Source of the DNA: Leifsonia virtsii | GTDB taxonomy: Bacteria > Actinomycetota > Actinomycetes > Actinomycetales > Microbacteriaceae | Assembly (NCBI RefSeq): GCF_030433675.1 | Contig: NZ_JAROCB010000003.1 | Location: 186,001 to 250,000, forward strand | Length of the DNA stretch: 64,000 nucleotides | Direction: 5' to 3' | In this document: piece after piece, positions 40,673 to 48,773 of the stretch | Layout of the letters: each line of letters opens with the position of its first letter | How positions within the stretch are numbered: position 1 is the stretch's first letter | Notes under the pieces: model-generated | What the model was told of the DNA's origin: nothing | What the model saw: the letters and a program-made list of their open reading frames with translations, nothing else | The model's database searches: none | Translations under genes and position numbers: made by a program

Positions 40673-42526
40673 TCAGGGCGCGAGCGTCTGCTCGCAGGCG
40701 AGCAGCGTCACGCCGACGCTCCAGGCGTGCGAGAGGGTGAGCAGCATCCCCTTCGGCTGGAAGCACGCGGTCTGGTAGTACCGCTCGCTCACCATGCCGC
40801 GGTAGGCGTTGAAGTCGCCGTCCTCGCGCGCGATGAACTGGCGGAAGCAGGCGAGCGTCTCGTCGGCCAGCTGGGCGTAGTGCGGATCTCCGAGGGCGGC
40901 GGACAGCTCGCGCAGCTCGGCCGTGCAGACGAGGCCGTAGGCGTGCAGGTGCTGGTTCGACGGGGACGCGTTGTCGGCTCCGCGCGTCCGGAACCCGTAC
41001 GCCCCCAGCAGCGTGTGCTCGGGGAAGGCGACGTCGTAGCTGTAGCGGAAGGTCAGCATCCAATCGGCGGCGCGGCGGGCCACGTCGAGCCAGTGCGCGT
41101 CGCCGGTCGCGCGGTGCAGCGCGACGTACGCCATGACGGCGGCGTAGCCGTCTTCGGAGGTCGGCGCGAGGTCGACGTCCTCGGGGGCGCCGTGGATGAA
41201 CTCGCGGTCGACGAACTGCTCGTAGTACCGGCCGGCGGCGAGGGCGGCCGGGAGGTAGCGCGCGTCCCGGTCGGCCGCCTCCACGAGCGCAGCGATCCAG
41301 GTCAGGCCGGACGCGCCCGACCACGACAGCACTTCTCCCGTCTCGGCGTGGTGCACCGACCCGAGGTTGCCGTCGGCGCGCTGCCGGCCCGCGACGACGT
41401 CGAGGTTGGAGCGGATGGCGCGCTCCCACTGCTCGTGCGGCGCGAGCCGCTGCGCCCGCAGCAGGAACAGGGTCGCCTCGGCCAGGGTGCGCGAGTGGAG
41501 GCCGCGCTTCAGCTCGGTCCAGCTCTGCGTCCAGCCGCTGTCGCGGTACCAGACGCCCCAGAACGTGCCGGAGGGCGAGAGGGATGCCGTGACGAAGTCG
41601 ATGACGCGCCTCGCTGCATCCACCTCCTCGTGCCGGGAGGTGCGCAGCCCGTGTGCGAGCAGCGCGTACGCCCACGGGATGCCGCTGACCCAGCCGACGT
41701 GCATCGCCTGCCGGTCGACCGGCTTGCCGTCGCGTCCGCTGACCTCACGGTCGAACCCGACCGTCTCCAGCAGCACGCCGGGGTCGCGGTCGTAGTGCCA
41801 GGTGAGGAGGCCGTCGGCGGTCAGGTCGGCGGCGGTCTCGACGTCGACCCACGGGTCGAGCGGGGCGGCGGGCGCGGACTCGGCGTGCAGCGCGCGCAGG
41901 ACGGGGGCGTAGGCGTGGCGAGAGGCCTCCAGCGCGAACACGCGCACGCTCAGCGTGACGGTCCGCCCCGGCTCGAACCGGTACGACGCCACGTCGGCCT
42001 GGCGCGTCTCGGCGTCGCCGTAGTACGTGACCGGGTACTCCCGGTACGGGAAGCGCAGGCTCACCGTCGCGTCGCCCCACTCGGCGTCGTGCGCGAGGCC
42101 CAGCCCGGTGAGGCCGAGCGCGGTGCTCTCGGCTGCGGCGAGCGCGACGCCGCCGCGACCGGGGCCGGCCCACGCGAACACCGCGGGGGTCGCGGCGCGG
42201 TCGGCGCGGAACTCCCACGCGTCGCTCACCAGCGCCTGGTGCTGCTGCGCGGTGTTCGCGCCGATCTCGAACCGCGGGAAGGCCCGGGTGTTCTCGGCCG
42301 GCCGGTTCTCGCCGTAGAAAGCGCCCGGGATCAGCCACCACGGGTCGTCCGCTCCGCGGACGGGCGCCTGCACGAGGACCGCGCCGTGAACCGGGGCGTC
42401 ACCGGTGCAGGTGACGTGGATGCTGAGCCGCCACCCCGGGTCGGCGTCGGTCCACTCCTCCCGCACCTCGACGGACTCCGCCGCGGCGCCGACGACGCTC
42501 ACCCGCAGCTCGGGCCGCGCGTTCAC
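40673..42526 (-). CDS. Alpha-helical-barrel (six-hairpin-like) glycosidase-type protein
   Basis: A 617-residue protein. Residues about 1-190 are beta-rich. From about 215 onward it is an all-helical barrel: MHVGWVSGIPWAYALLAHGLRT, LAEATLFLLRAQRLAPHEQWERAI, GLTWIAALVEAADRDARYLPAAL and SNQHLHAYGLVCTAELREL. This layout is that of six-hairpin glycosidases, but I see no family-defining catalytic motif. GTG 42526 overlaps the mannosidase stop (GTGA). It is the last gene of the ROK-SIS-GH38 operon. No signal peptide is seen. Confidence 0.68.
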   Translation of the reverse strand: MNARPELRVSVVGAAAESVEVREEWTDADPGWRLSIHVTCTGDAPVHGAVLVQAPVRGADDPWWLIPGAFYGENRPAENTRAFPRFEIGANTAQQHQALVSDAWEFRADRAATPAVFAWAGPGRGGVALAAAESTALGLTGLGLAHDAEWGDATVSLRFPYREYPVTYYGDAETRQADVASYRFEPGRTVTLSVRVFALEASRHAYAPVLRALHAESAPAAPLDPWVDVETAADLTADGLLTWHYDRDPGVLLETVGFDREVSGRDGKPVDRQAMHVGWVSGIPWAYALLAHGLRTSRHEEVDAARRVIDFVTASLSPSGTFWGVWYRDSGWTQSWTELKRGLHSRTLAEATLFLLRAQRLAPHEQWERAIRSNLDVVAGRQRADGNLGSVHHAETGEVLSWSGASGLTWIAALVEAADRDARYLPAALAAGRYYEQFVDREFIHGAPEDVDLAPTSEDGYAAVMAYVALHRATGDAHWLDVARRAADWMLTFRYSYDVAFPEHTLLGAYGFRTRGADNASPSNQHLHAYGLVCTAELRELSAALGDPHYAQLADETLACFRQFIAREDGDFNAYRGMVSERYYQTACFQPKGMLLTLSHAWSVGVTLLACEQTLAP

Positions 42527-45246
42527 GGCAGCGGGCGCTCGATCAGGTCGACCTCGCGCACGGGCTCCGCCGGGTCGGCGGGGACCACGAAGGTGCGCAG
42601 CTGCGACGGCCCGAAGTCCTCCTCGATCGTGCGGCCGAGCAGGGGGAGCTCGATGCGCGAGCGCCCGCCCTCTCCGCGCGTCTCGACCGCGCGCACGACG
42701 ACGTCGGCGCCGCCCGGCGCGTCCGTCGCATCCTCGGTCCCCTTCATCGCCGTCACCATGACGGACCCGCCGCCGTCGCCCGCGAACGAGTGGACGGGCG
42801 GGAGATCGCCGTCGTGGAACGACTCCTGCATCGCCCGCACCGGGTTGCCGAGCACGAGCGCGCGGCGGACGGGGTCGGCCGTGCGCCAGTCGCCGGCGTG
42901 CGGGACCAGCTCGTAGCTGAACCGCTGCACGCCCTGATCCTGGAAGGAGTAGATGCCCTCCGGGTCGAGCAGCCGCGGGTCGTGCCACGAGTAGACGGGG
43001 CTGCGGACCGCGGTCACGCCGATGCTCGGCCCGTCACCCCCCTCCTGCGAGCCGGGCGACACGTCGTAGGCGTGCTTGTTCGTCGTGATGACGGTGAGGC
43101 CGGCGGCGGCGCCGTCGACGGTGCCGGTGAGGTCGACCCACGACTGGGCCGGCTCCTCCGCGCCGTCGACCGGGCGCTCGAGGTGCCCGAACGGGATCTC
43201 GTAGGTCGCCTTCGGGTCCTCCAGCACGGTCGGGAAGCGCAGCTTCAGCAGGTGCGCCTGCTCGCGCCAGTCGAGCGTCACGTTCACCCGCAGCACGGCC
43301 GAGTCGTGGTCGAGGATGAGCTCCTCCACCAGTGTGGATGCGCCCCACGCCCGCTCGACGCGCACCCGCGAGCGCAGCGGCCCGGTCTCGCGGACGACGA
43401 TGCGCTTCAGCTCCATCGTCGCGCCCGGCCAGGCGTAGGAGATGACGCGGTGGCCCCAGGTGTCGGTCGGGTCGTCGTTGATCTGGGTGTGCTGCGTGCC
43501 GTCGACGCCGGCCATCACATCCACGCCGGTCGCCTTGACCAGGTACGACGAGATCCACCCGGTCTCCTGGTCGATGCGGATGCGGACGTGCTCGTTCTCC
43601 AGCGTGTCCTGCGTGACGGTGAGGGCACCGGAGGCCACCCCCGGGCCGGGGCCCGGCCGCAGCCGGTAGAGGCGGTAGCCGAGCGCGGGAACGTCGGCGC
43701 GGAAGACCACGGCGCCCCGCGAGACGTCGTCGGTGGTCGCGGTCGACTGCGAGTTCTGGAACACGACCGGCTCGCCCGCCTCGTCGACCACGTGCACGCC
43801 GCCGCGCTGGGCGCCGTACTGGAAGTCCACATCCACCGACACCGGCCAGGGGTGCGGGTTGAAGACGAGCACGGGCTGCGTGCCGTCCTCGCGGTCCACC
43901 TGCACCTGGCGGGCGATGATGTTGTGCGCCCGGGTGACGATGCGCTTCGAGATCGACACCGCCTCGCCGAGCTGGTCGCGGGCGTCGTCGTACGACGGCT
44001 CGATCGCCGAGCCGGGCAGGATGTCGTGGAACTGGTTGAACAGCACCTGCTTCCACGCCGTCTCCAGCTGCTCGCGCGGGTACTCGACGCCGTCCGACGC
44101 GGCGACGACGGCCGCCCAGCGCTCGGCGTTCAGCACCGCGAACTGGGCGCGGCGCTGCCAGGCCTTGATGCCGGAGTGGGCGGAGTAGCATCCCGGCGCG
44201 TGGTGCTGCAGGTCGTCGCGGCGCACCGGCAGGGCGTCGAGGAACGCCTCGCCCCGGCCGAGCACCTCGTCGAAGTACGTGCGCGGTGAGGACATCGTCA
44301 TCCTTCCGAAGGAGCCCATCCGGTCGTAGCGGTGGATGGACTCGATGTTCGCGATCGTCGGGCCGCCGCCGTGGTTGCCCACGCCGTAGAACACCATCGC
44401 CGTGGCGTTCTCGCCGAAGCCGACCGTGCGGTCGAGCGACGCGAGCGCCTTCTCCGTCTGGCCGTCGACGGAGCCGGGCGGGCTGCAGTACTCGAACGGG
44501 ATGCGGTACGCCAGCACGCGGGAGCCGTCGGGGGCCTCCCACCAGAACAGGCTCGGCGCGAGGTCGGACTCGTGCGGGCCCGGGCGCAGGAACGTGTACG
44601 AATCCATGCCCTGCCCGCGCAGGATCTGGGGCAGCATCGCATTGTGGCCGAACGGGTCGACGTTCATGCCGACGGTCGACGGGATGCCGAACCGCGACTC
44701 CAGGTAGCGCTGGCCGTAGAGGCCCTGGCGCACGAAGCTCTCGCCCATCGGCATGTTGTTGTCGGGTTCGACCCACCACCCGCCGACGTTCACCCAGCGA
44801 CCCTCGGCCACGCGGCGCTTGATCTGCTCGAACAGCTCGGGGTCGGACTCCTCCACCCAGCTGAGCAGCACGATCTGGTCGCAGGTGAAGACGAAGTCGG
44901 GGTACTCCTCCATGCGGTGGATGGCGGACCAGAAGGTCGCGCGCGCCTCCTGGTAGCCCTCCTGCCACGGCCACAGCCACACCGGGTCGAGGTGGGCGTT
45001 GCCGATCATGTGGAGGGTGCGGTCGGGTGTCGCGGTCGGGCGCGGCGCCGGCGGGAGGTCGCGGGGCTGCGTCCCGGCCGGCGCGTTGGCGACCGGCGCG
45101 GACCCCGTCGGATCGACGGCGGCGCTCACCCTCTCGTGCTGCGCTGCGTCCGTCGCCGTCTTCTCCGGAGTTTCTCCACCCGTCCGCGGCGTGTCGACGA
45201 GAGAAAGTCCGGAGCCGTCGGCCGGCTGGGTCTCGCGGTCGGTCAC
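42523..45246 (-). CDS. GH38 alpha-mannosidase
   Basis: A 907-residue retaining glycosidase. An 80-residue disordered head precedes the catalytic domain, which opens MIGNAHLDPVWLWPWQEG with the zinc ligands of HxD. The nucleophile Asp is in VGMNVDPFGHNAMLPQIL and another zinc His in LFNQFHDILPGSAIEPSY. The C-terminal half is beta-rich, as in GH38. Zinc coordinates the mannose. GTG 45246 overlaps the SIS stop (GTGA); a start nearer the catalytic domain is possible. It is likely to act on imported mannose oligosaccharides in the cytosol. Confidence 0.93.
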   Translation of the reverse strand: MTDRETQPADGSGLSLVDTPRTGGETPEKTATDAAQHERVSAAVDPTGSAPVANAPAGTQPRDLPPAPRPTATPDRTLHMIGNAHLDPVWLWPWQEGYQEARATFWSAIHRMEEYPDFVFTCDQIVLLSWVEESDPELFEQIKRRVAEGRWVNVGGWWVEPDNNMPMGESFVRQGLYGQRYLESRFGIPSTVGMNVDPFGHNAMLPQILRGQGMDSYTFLRPGPHESDLAPSLFWWEAPDGSRVLAYRIPFEYCSPPGSVDGQTEKALASLDRTVGFGENATAMVFYGVGNHGGGPTIANIESIHRYDRMGSFGRMTMSSPRTYFDEVLGRGEAFLDALPVRRDDLQHHAPGCYSAHSGIKAWQRRAQFAVLNAERWAAVVAASDGVEYPREQLETAWKQVLFNQFHDILPGSAIEPSYDDARDQLGEAVSISKRIVTRAHNIIARQVQVDREDGTQPVLVFNPHPWPVSVDVDFQYGAQRGGVHVVDEAGEPVVFQNSQSTATTDDVSRGAVVFRADVPALGYRLYRLRPGPGPGVASGALTVTQDTLENEHVRIRIDQETGWISSYLVKATGVDVMAGVDGTQHTQINDDPTDTWGHRVISYAWPGATMELKRIVVRETGPLRSRVRVERAWGASTLVEELILDHDSAVLRVNVTLDWREQAHLLKLRFPTVLEDPKATYEIPFGHLERPVDGAEEPAQSWVDLTGTVDGAAAGLTVITTNKHAYDVSPGSQEGGDGPSIGVTAVRSPVYSWHDPRLLDPEGIYSFQDQGVQRFSYELVPHAGDWRTADPVRRALVLGNPVRAMQESFHDGDLPPVHSFAGDGGGSVMVTAMKGTEDATDAPGGADVVVRAVETRGEGGRSRIELPLLGRTIEEDFGPSQLRTFVVPADPAEPVREVDLIERPLP

Positions 45247-45827
45247 AGTGCGCACTCCTCGTCGCCGTCGGCCCACGCGTCCACGATCTCGGAGAGCACG
45301 TGGAGCATGAACGTGTGGAATTCCTGGATCCTCGGGGTGGTCGTGGACGGGCTCAGCAGCGCGTAGTCGGCGAACTGCTTCGCCGGGCCGCCGTCGCCCC
45401 CGCCGAACAGCACCGTCGTCGCACCGGCCGACTTCGCCGCTTCCAACGCTTCGACGATATTCGCACTCCGTCCGCTCGTCGTGAAGGCCGCGACCACATC
45501 GCCGGGACGCGCGAGGCCGAGCACCTGCCGCGAGAACACGTCGTCGTACGAGTAGTCGTTGGCGATGCAGGTCATCGTGGTCGGGTCGGTGCTCAGCGTC
45601 ACCGCGCCGAGCGGCCTGCGGTCGCGCTTGTAGTGCCCGATGATCTCGCCCGTGAAGTGCTGCGCGTCGGCCGCGCTGCCCCCGTTGCCGAACGTGTACA
45701 GGATGCCGCGCTGCTCGAACGCGTCGCACAGCACCCTCCCGACCTCGCGCAGCGCCGGAAGCAGCGTCCGGCCATGCTCGGCGACCTCGATGTGCGCCTG
45801 CAGCTGCTCGCGCATCCACTCAGCCAC
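45243..45827 (-). CDS. SIS-domain sugar isomerase (GmhA-like)
   Basis: A 194-residue SIS protein: ILYTFGNGGSAADAQHFTGEI is the phosphate-loop region of phosphoheptose isomerase-like proteins, with Ser and Gly contacts, and VVAAFTTSGRSANIVEALEAAK is the second SIS loop. GTG 45827 has AGGGAGA upstream. It overlaps the ROK kinase by 8 bases. GmhA makes heptose phosphate in Gram-negatives; here, beside a kinase and a mannosidase, an amino- or keto-sugar phosphate step is more likely. Substrate unknown. Confidence 0.88.
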   Translation of the reverse strand: MAEWMREQLQAHIEVAEHGRTLLPALREVGRVLCDAFEQRGILYTFGNGGSAADAQHFTGEIIGHYKRDRRPLGAVTLSTDPTTMTCIANDYSYDDVFSRQVLGLARPGDVVAAFTTSGRSANIVEALEAAKSAGATTVLFGGGDGGPAKQFADYALLSPSTTTPRIQEFHTFMLHVLSEIVDAWADGDEECAL

Positions 45828-46833
45828 GGTTGTCTCCCTTCGGGGCTCCGGCGCGGGTGCCGGCACCGGCTCCCGCAAGCTGGTCGAGACGGTCGAAGGC
45901 GACCGCACCGGCGCCGACGACGCACACGACGTCCCCGAGCTCGGCGAGCACGACGGTGGATGCGGCCGCCGCCGGCGGCATTGCGGATGCGGCCACGCGC
46001 TCCCGCACCGGGACGACGAGCGCGTCGCCGGACCGGGTGACGCCGCCGCCGAGCACGACCAGGTCGGGCTCGAAGACGTTGACCAGGTCGGTCAGGGCGG
46101 TGGAGAGTACGTCGATCGTCTCCTCCCACAGCTCGGTGGCGAGCGCGTCGCCCGACGAGGCGGCCGCGACCACGTCCTCCGCCCGGACGGCCGGCAGCTG
46201 GGCGAGCGCGGAGCCCTGCCCGCGCTCGGCGACGGCCTCGCGGGCACGCAGGGCGATCGAGGTGCCGGATGCGTACCCCTCGAGGCAGCCGCGCCGCCCG
46301 CAGAGGCAGGGCCGGCCGTCGGTGCGGACCATCACGTGGCCGAACTCGCCGCCGTTGCCGGCCGCGCCGCGGTGCAGGCGCCCGCCGATGACGGCGCCGC
46401 CGCCGATCCCGGTGGAGATCGTCAGGTAGACCATGGTGTCGGCGTCGCGGGCGGCGCCGTAGCGGAACTCGCCGAGGGCGCCCGCAGTGGCGTCGTTCTC
46501 GAGCACGGCGGGGATGCCGAACTCGCGCTCGGCCAGCTCCACGATGGGCAGGTCGACCCAGCCCGGCAGGTGCAGCGGGCCGGTCAGCACGCCGGTCTTG
46601 GCGTCGAGCGGTCCGCCGCAGGAGATGCCGACGGCCTCGACGTGCAGTCCGGACTCCGCGATCGCCCGGTGTCCCATGTCGAACAGTCTGGGAACGATTA
46701 CACCCGGACCCTCCTCACGACGCGTGGGTTCGACGGTGAGTGCATGGGTTCGTCCATCCTCCGTGACCACACCGACAGCGAGCTTGGTGCCGCCGATGTC
46801 GAGCGAGAGGACGGCGCGGGGGCCGTTTGCCAT
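45820..46833 (-). CDS. ROK-family sugar kinase
   Basis: A 337-residue kinase: phosphate loop VLSLDIGGTKLAVGVV, catalytic ENDATAGALGE and the ROK zinc motif GHVMVRTDGRPCLCGRRGCLEGYASG (His and three Cys). No N-terminal helix-turn-helix, so it is a kinase and not a ROK repressor. ATG 46833 with GGAAGG five bases before is chosen; ATG 46836 is adjacent. It probably phosphorylates mannose, glucose or an amino sugar released by the glycosidases of this operon. A LacI-type operator lies 57 bp upstream. Confidence 0.92.
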   Translation of the reverse strand: MANGPRAVLSLDIGGTKLAVGVVTEDGRTHALTVEPTRREEGPGVIVPRLFDMGHRAIAESGLHVEAVGISCGGPLDAKTGVLTGPLHLPGWVDLPIVELAEREFGIPAVLENDATAGALGEFRYGAARDADTMVYLTISTGIGGGAVIGGRLHRGAAGNGGEFGHVMVRTDGRPCLCGRRGCLEGYASGTSIALRAREAVAERGQGSALAQLPAVRAEDVVAAASSGDALATELWEETIDVLSTALTDLVNVFEPDLVVLGGGVTRSGDALVVPVRERVAASAMPPAAAASTVVLAELGDVVCVVGAGAVAFDRLDQLAGAGAGTRAGAPKGDNRG

Positions 46834-46889
46834 CATGTCCTTCCGAGGGTGCACGACCACGCCTGCGCCGGTGGATCGTGTGGGATCGT

Positions 46890-46937
46890 GTGGGATCGTT
46901 CCCACAGATACTAGGGCGAGCGGGGCAGGCGGGTCAA
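46890..46937 (-). promoter_or_regulatory. Promoter and LacI-type operator of ROK-SIS-GH38 operon
   Basis: On the minus strand TTGACC (46932-46937) and TAGTAT (46909-46914) are 17 bases apart, a strong promoter. The operator 46890-46907 reads TGTGGGATCGTTCCCACA on the plus strand and abuts the -10 box. Two further half-sites, GTGGATCGT and GTGGGATCGT, repeat at 10-bp steps from 46871, extending the site downstream. Confidence 0.8.
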
Positions 46938-47044
46938 CACGGCGCCCCCTCCGGGCGCGGCGCACCCCACGTGTCGAGCAGTGACATCCCGTCACCACTG
47001 AGCTCGAATCGCGACGTCATGTCACCACTCGGCGGAGCCCGGCC

Positions 47045-47092
47045 TTGTGTCGGCGCGACGGTCGCGCTAATCTACAACCAAATGGTTGTAGA
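47045..47092 (+). promoter_or_regulatory. Leaderless promoter and ArsR operator
   Basis: TTGTGT (47045-47050) and TAATCT (47068-47073) are 17 bases apart; the predicted transcription start is within a few bases of ATG 47082, so the message is probably leaderless. TCTACAACC (47071-47079) and GGTTGTAGA (47084-47092) form a perfect 9-bp inverted repeat with a 4-base spacer that spans the -10 box and the start codon, as expected for auto-repression. Confidence 0.8.
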
Positions 47093-47444
47093 TAAGCTTT
47101 CGGATGCCGAGGTGGATCGCATCTTCCACGCGCTGGCGGATGCGACGCGGCGCGACATCGTCGCGCGGTCGCTGCGCGGCGAGCACTCGGTGAGCGAGCT
47201 CGCGCGGCGTTACGAGATGAGCTTCGCCGCCGTGCAGAAGCACGTGGCCGTGCTCGAGCGGGCCGGCCTCGTGCGGAAGGCCGCCCGCGGGCGTGAACGC
47301 GTGGTCAGCGGCGACCCCGAGACGATCCGGCGGGCGGCGCAGCTGCTCGACCGCTTCGAGGAGATCTGGCGGCACCGCGACCTCGCCATCGACGGCATCC
47401 TCGCCGCAGAGACGAACGACACCGACGAAAGGACGGGCCGATGA
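47082..47444 (+). CDS. ArsR-family repressor
   Basis: A 120-residue winged-helix regulator: IFHALADATRRDIVARSLRGEHSVSELARRYEMSFAAVQKHVAVLERAGLVRKAARGRERV. There is no cysteine cluster for metal binding, so it belongs to the group paired with SRPBCC (AHSA1) proteins, which probably respond to a small ligand. It overlaps the next gene by four bases (ATGA). The start codon lies in its own operator. Confidence 0.93.
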   Translation: MVVDKLSDAEVDRIFHALADATRRDIVARSLRGEHSVSELARRYEMSFAAVQKHVAVLERAGLVRKAARGRERVVSGDPETIRRAAQLLDRFEEIWRHRDLAIDGILAAETNDTDERTGR

Positions 47445-47923
47445 CCTTCATCGAGTCGACCAAGGACACGGACGCGCTGACGCTCACGATCGTCACCGAG
47501 TACGACGCATCGCGCGAGCGGATCTGGCAGCTGTGGTCCGACCCGCGGCAGCTCGAGCGCTGGTGGGGCCCGCCCGGGTACCCGGCGACGTTCGAGGTGT
47601 TCGAGTTCGAGCCGGGCGGACGCGCGACCTACTACATGACCCTGCCCGAGGGCGGCAGAGCCTGGGGCTGGTGGCGGTTCGTCGAGATCGAGCCGATCGA
47701 CCGCATCGTGGTCGATGACGGCTTCGCCGAGGAGGGCGGCGCGCCGGCCCCCGGCGAGCCCGGACGCATGACGGCCACCTTCGAGGAGCACGACGGCCGC
47801 ACCCGCATGACCATCCTCTCCCAGTTCGACAGTGCCGCCCAGATGGACGAGCTCCTCGCCATGGGCCAGGAGGAGGGCATGATCCAGGCCCTCACCCAGG
47901 TCGACGCCCTCCTCGCAGCCTGA
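47441..47923 (+). CDS. AHSA1/SRPBCC-family protein
   Basis: A 160-residue protein with the AHSA1-type fold: LTLTIVTEYDASRERIWQLWSDPRQLERWWGPPGYPATFEVFEFEPGG is the usual N-terminal stretch, and RMTILSQFDSAAQMDELLAMGQEEGMIQALTQVDALL the C-terminal helix. ArsR-AHSA1 pairs are common in actinomycetes and are thought to form a ligand-binding and sensing unit; no reaction is shown. Its translation is coupled to the ArsR gene. Its stop is followed after one base by palindromic repeat A. Confidence 0.9.
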   Translation: MTFIESTKDTDALTLTIVTEYDASRERIWQLWSDPRQLERWWGPPGYPATFEVFEFEPGGRATYYMTLPEGGRAWGWWRFVEIEPIDRIVVDDGFAEEGGAPAPGEPGRMTATFEEHDGRTRMTILSQFDSAAQMDELLAMGQEEGMIQALTQVDALLAA

Positions 47924-47924
47924 C

Positions 47925-48002
47925 CCCCCACCGTCGAGTACACGAAGACTGCACGCGACACGCCGTGCGAGCGTGCAGTCTTCGCAGACTCGACGGTGGG
48001 GG
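47925..48002. repeat. Palindromic repeat, family A copy 3
   Basis: 31-nt arms (47925-47955 and 47972-48002) with three mismatches, and a 16-nt loop CGACACGCCGTGCGAG. It fills the entire space between two convergent stop codons: it begins one base after the AHSA1-protein TGA and ends right before the hydrolase TGA. It could end both transcripts, though it has no U-tract. Confidence 0.9.
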
Positions 48003-48764
48003 TCAGGCGGCGTCGAGGAAGGCGAGGAGGTGCGGGAGGGTGCGCGCGAGCAGGGTCGGGTCGCCGGCGGCGGCGAGGAGCTCGCCGAGGTAGTCGCCGT
48101 GGACGCCGGGGACGATGAGGAGGCGGGCGTCGGGGAGGAGCGCGGCCAGCTCCACGAAGTGCTCAGGGCGGACCACGTCGTGGTCGGCTCCGACGACGAG
48201 GGTCGGCGCGTGGATGGACGCCAGCAGCTCGTCGGGGAAGTCCTGGAAGCCGAGCATCAGCTCCCGGTCGAGCTCGAACATCCGCCTGGCGTGCTCCGGG
48301 TCGCGGCTGACCGCGAGGTCGGCGGCCCGGTACGGTGCGGGCAGGTCGTCGAACGTCCCCGCCTCCAGTCCCTCCCAGAAGCCGTCGACCATGCCCGACC
48401 GGCGCACGGGCGCCGACGCGGCGATGAGCCTCCGCACCGCCGACGGATGCCGAGCCGCGAGCTGCAGCGCCACCTGTCCGCCGTTGCTGAAGCCGAGCAC
48501 GTCCACCGGCCCGAGCCGCAGCTCGGCCAGGACGGCGGCGACGTCGTCCGCCGACCCCTCGAAGCTCGCCGGGCGGTCGCCCGCCGTGGTGCGCCCGTGG
48601 CCCTGCAACTCGACCGCGAACACCGACCGGGTCGGCGCGACGCGCGGCAGCAGCAGCCCCCAGTTGCTCTGGATGGTCGAGCCGCCGCCGTGGATGAGCA
48701 GCAGCGGCGGGCGCGGGGAGTCCGGGTCGCCGTGCCATTCGCGATGCAGCGGGATGCGGTCCAC
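48003..48764 (-). CDS. Alpha/beta-hydrolase
   Basis: A 253-residue serine hydrolase. The oxyanion region is LLLIHGGGSTIQSNW, the nucleophile elbow VLGFSNGGQVALQL (G-x-S-x-G-G), the acid VVGADHDVVRPEH and the His in VPGVHGDYLGEL. A short lid of about 70 residues follows the elbow. It looks like the carboxylesterase/C-C bond hydrolase group. GTG 48764 fits the first strand. Substrate unknown. Confidence 0.9.
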   Translation of the reverse strand: MDRIPLHREWHGDPDSPRPPLLLIHGGGSTIQSNWGLLLPRVAPTRSVFAVELQGHGRTTAGDRPASFEGSADDVAAVLAELRLGPVDVLGFSNGGQVALQLAARHPSAVRRLIAASAPVRRSGMVDGFWEGLEAGTFDDLPAPYRAADLAVSRDPEHARRMFELDRELMLGFQDFPDELLASIHAPTLVVGADHDVVRPEHFVELAALLPDARLLIVPGVHGDYLGELLAAAGDPTLLARTLPHLLAFLDAA

Positions 48765-48773
48765 GCCCGAAGG

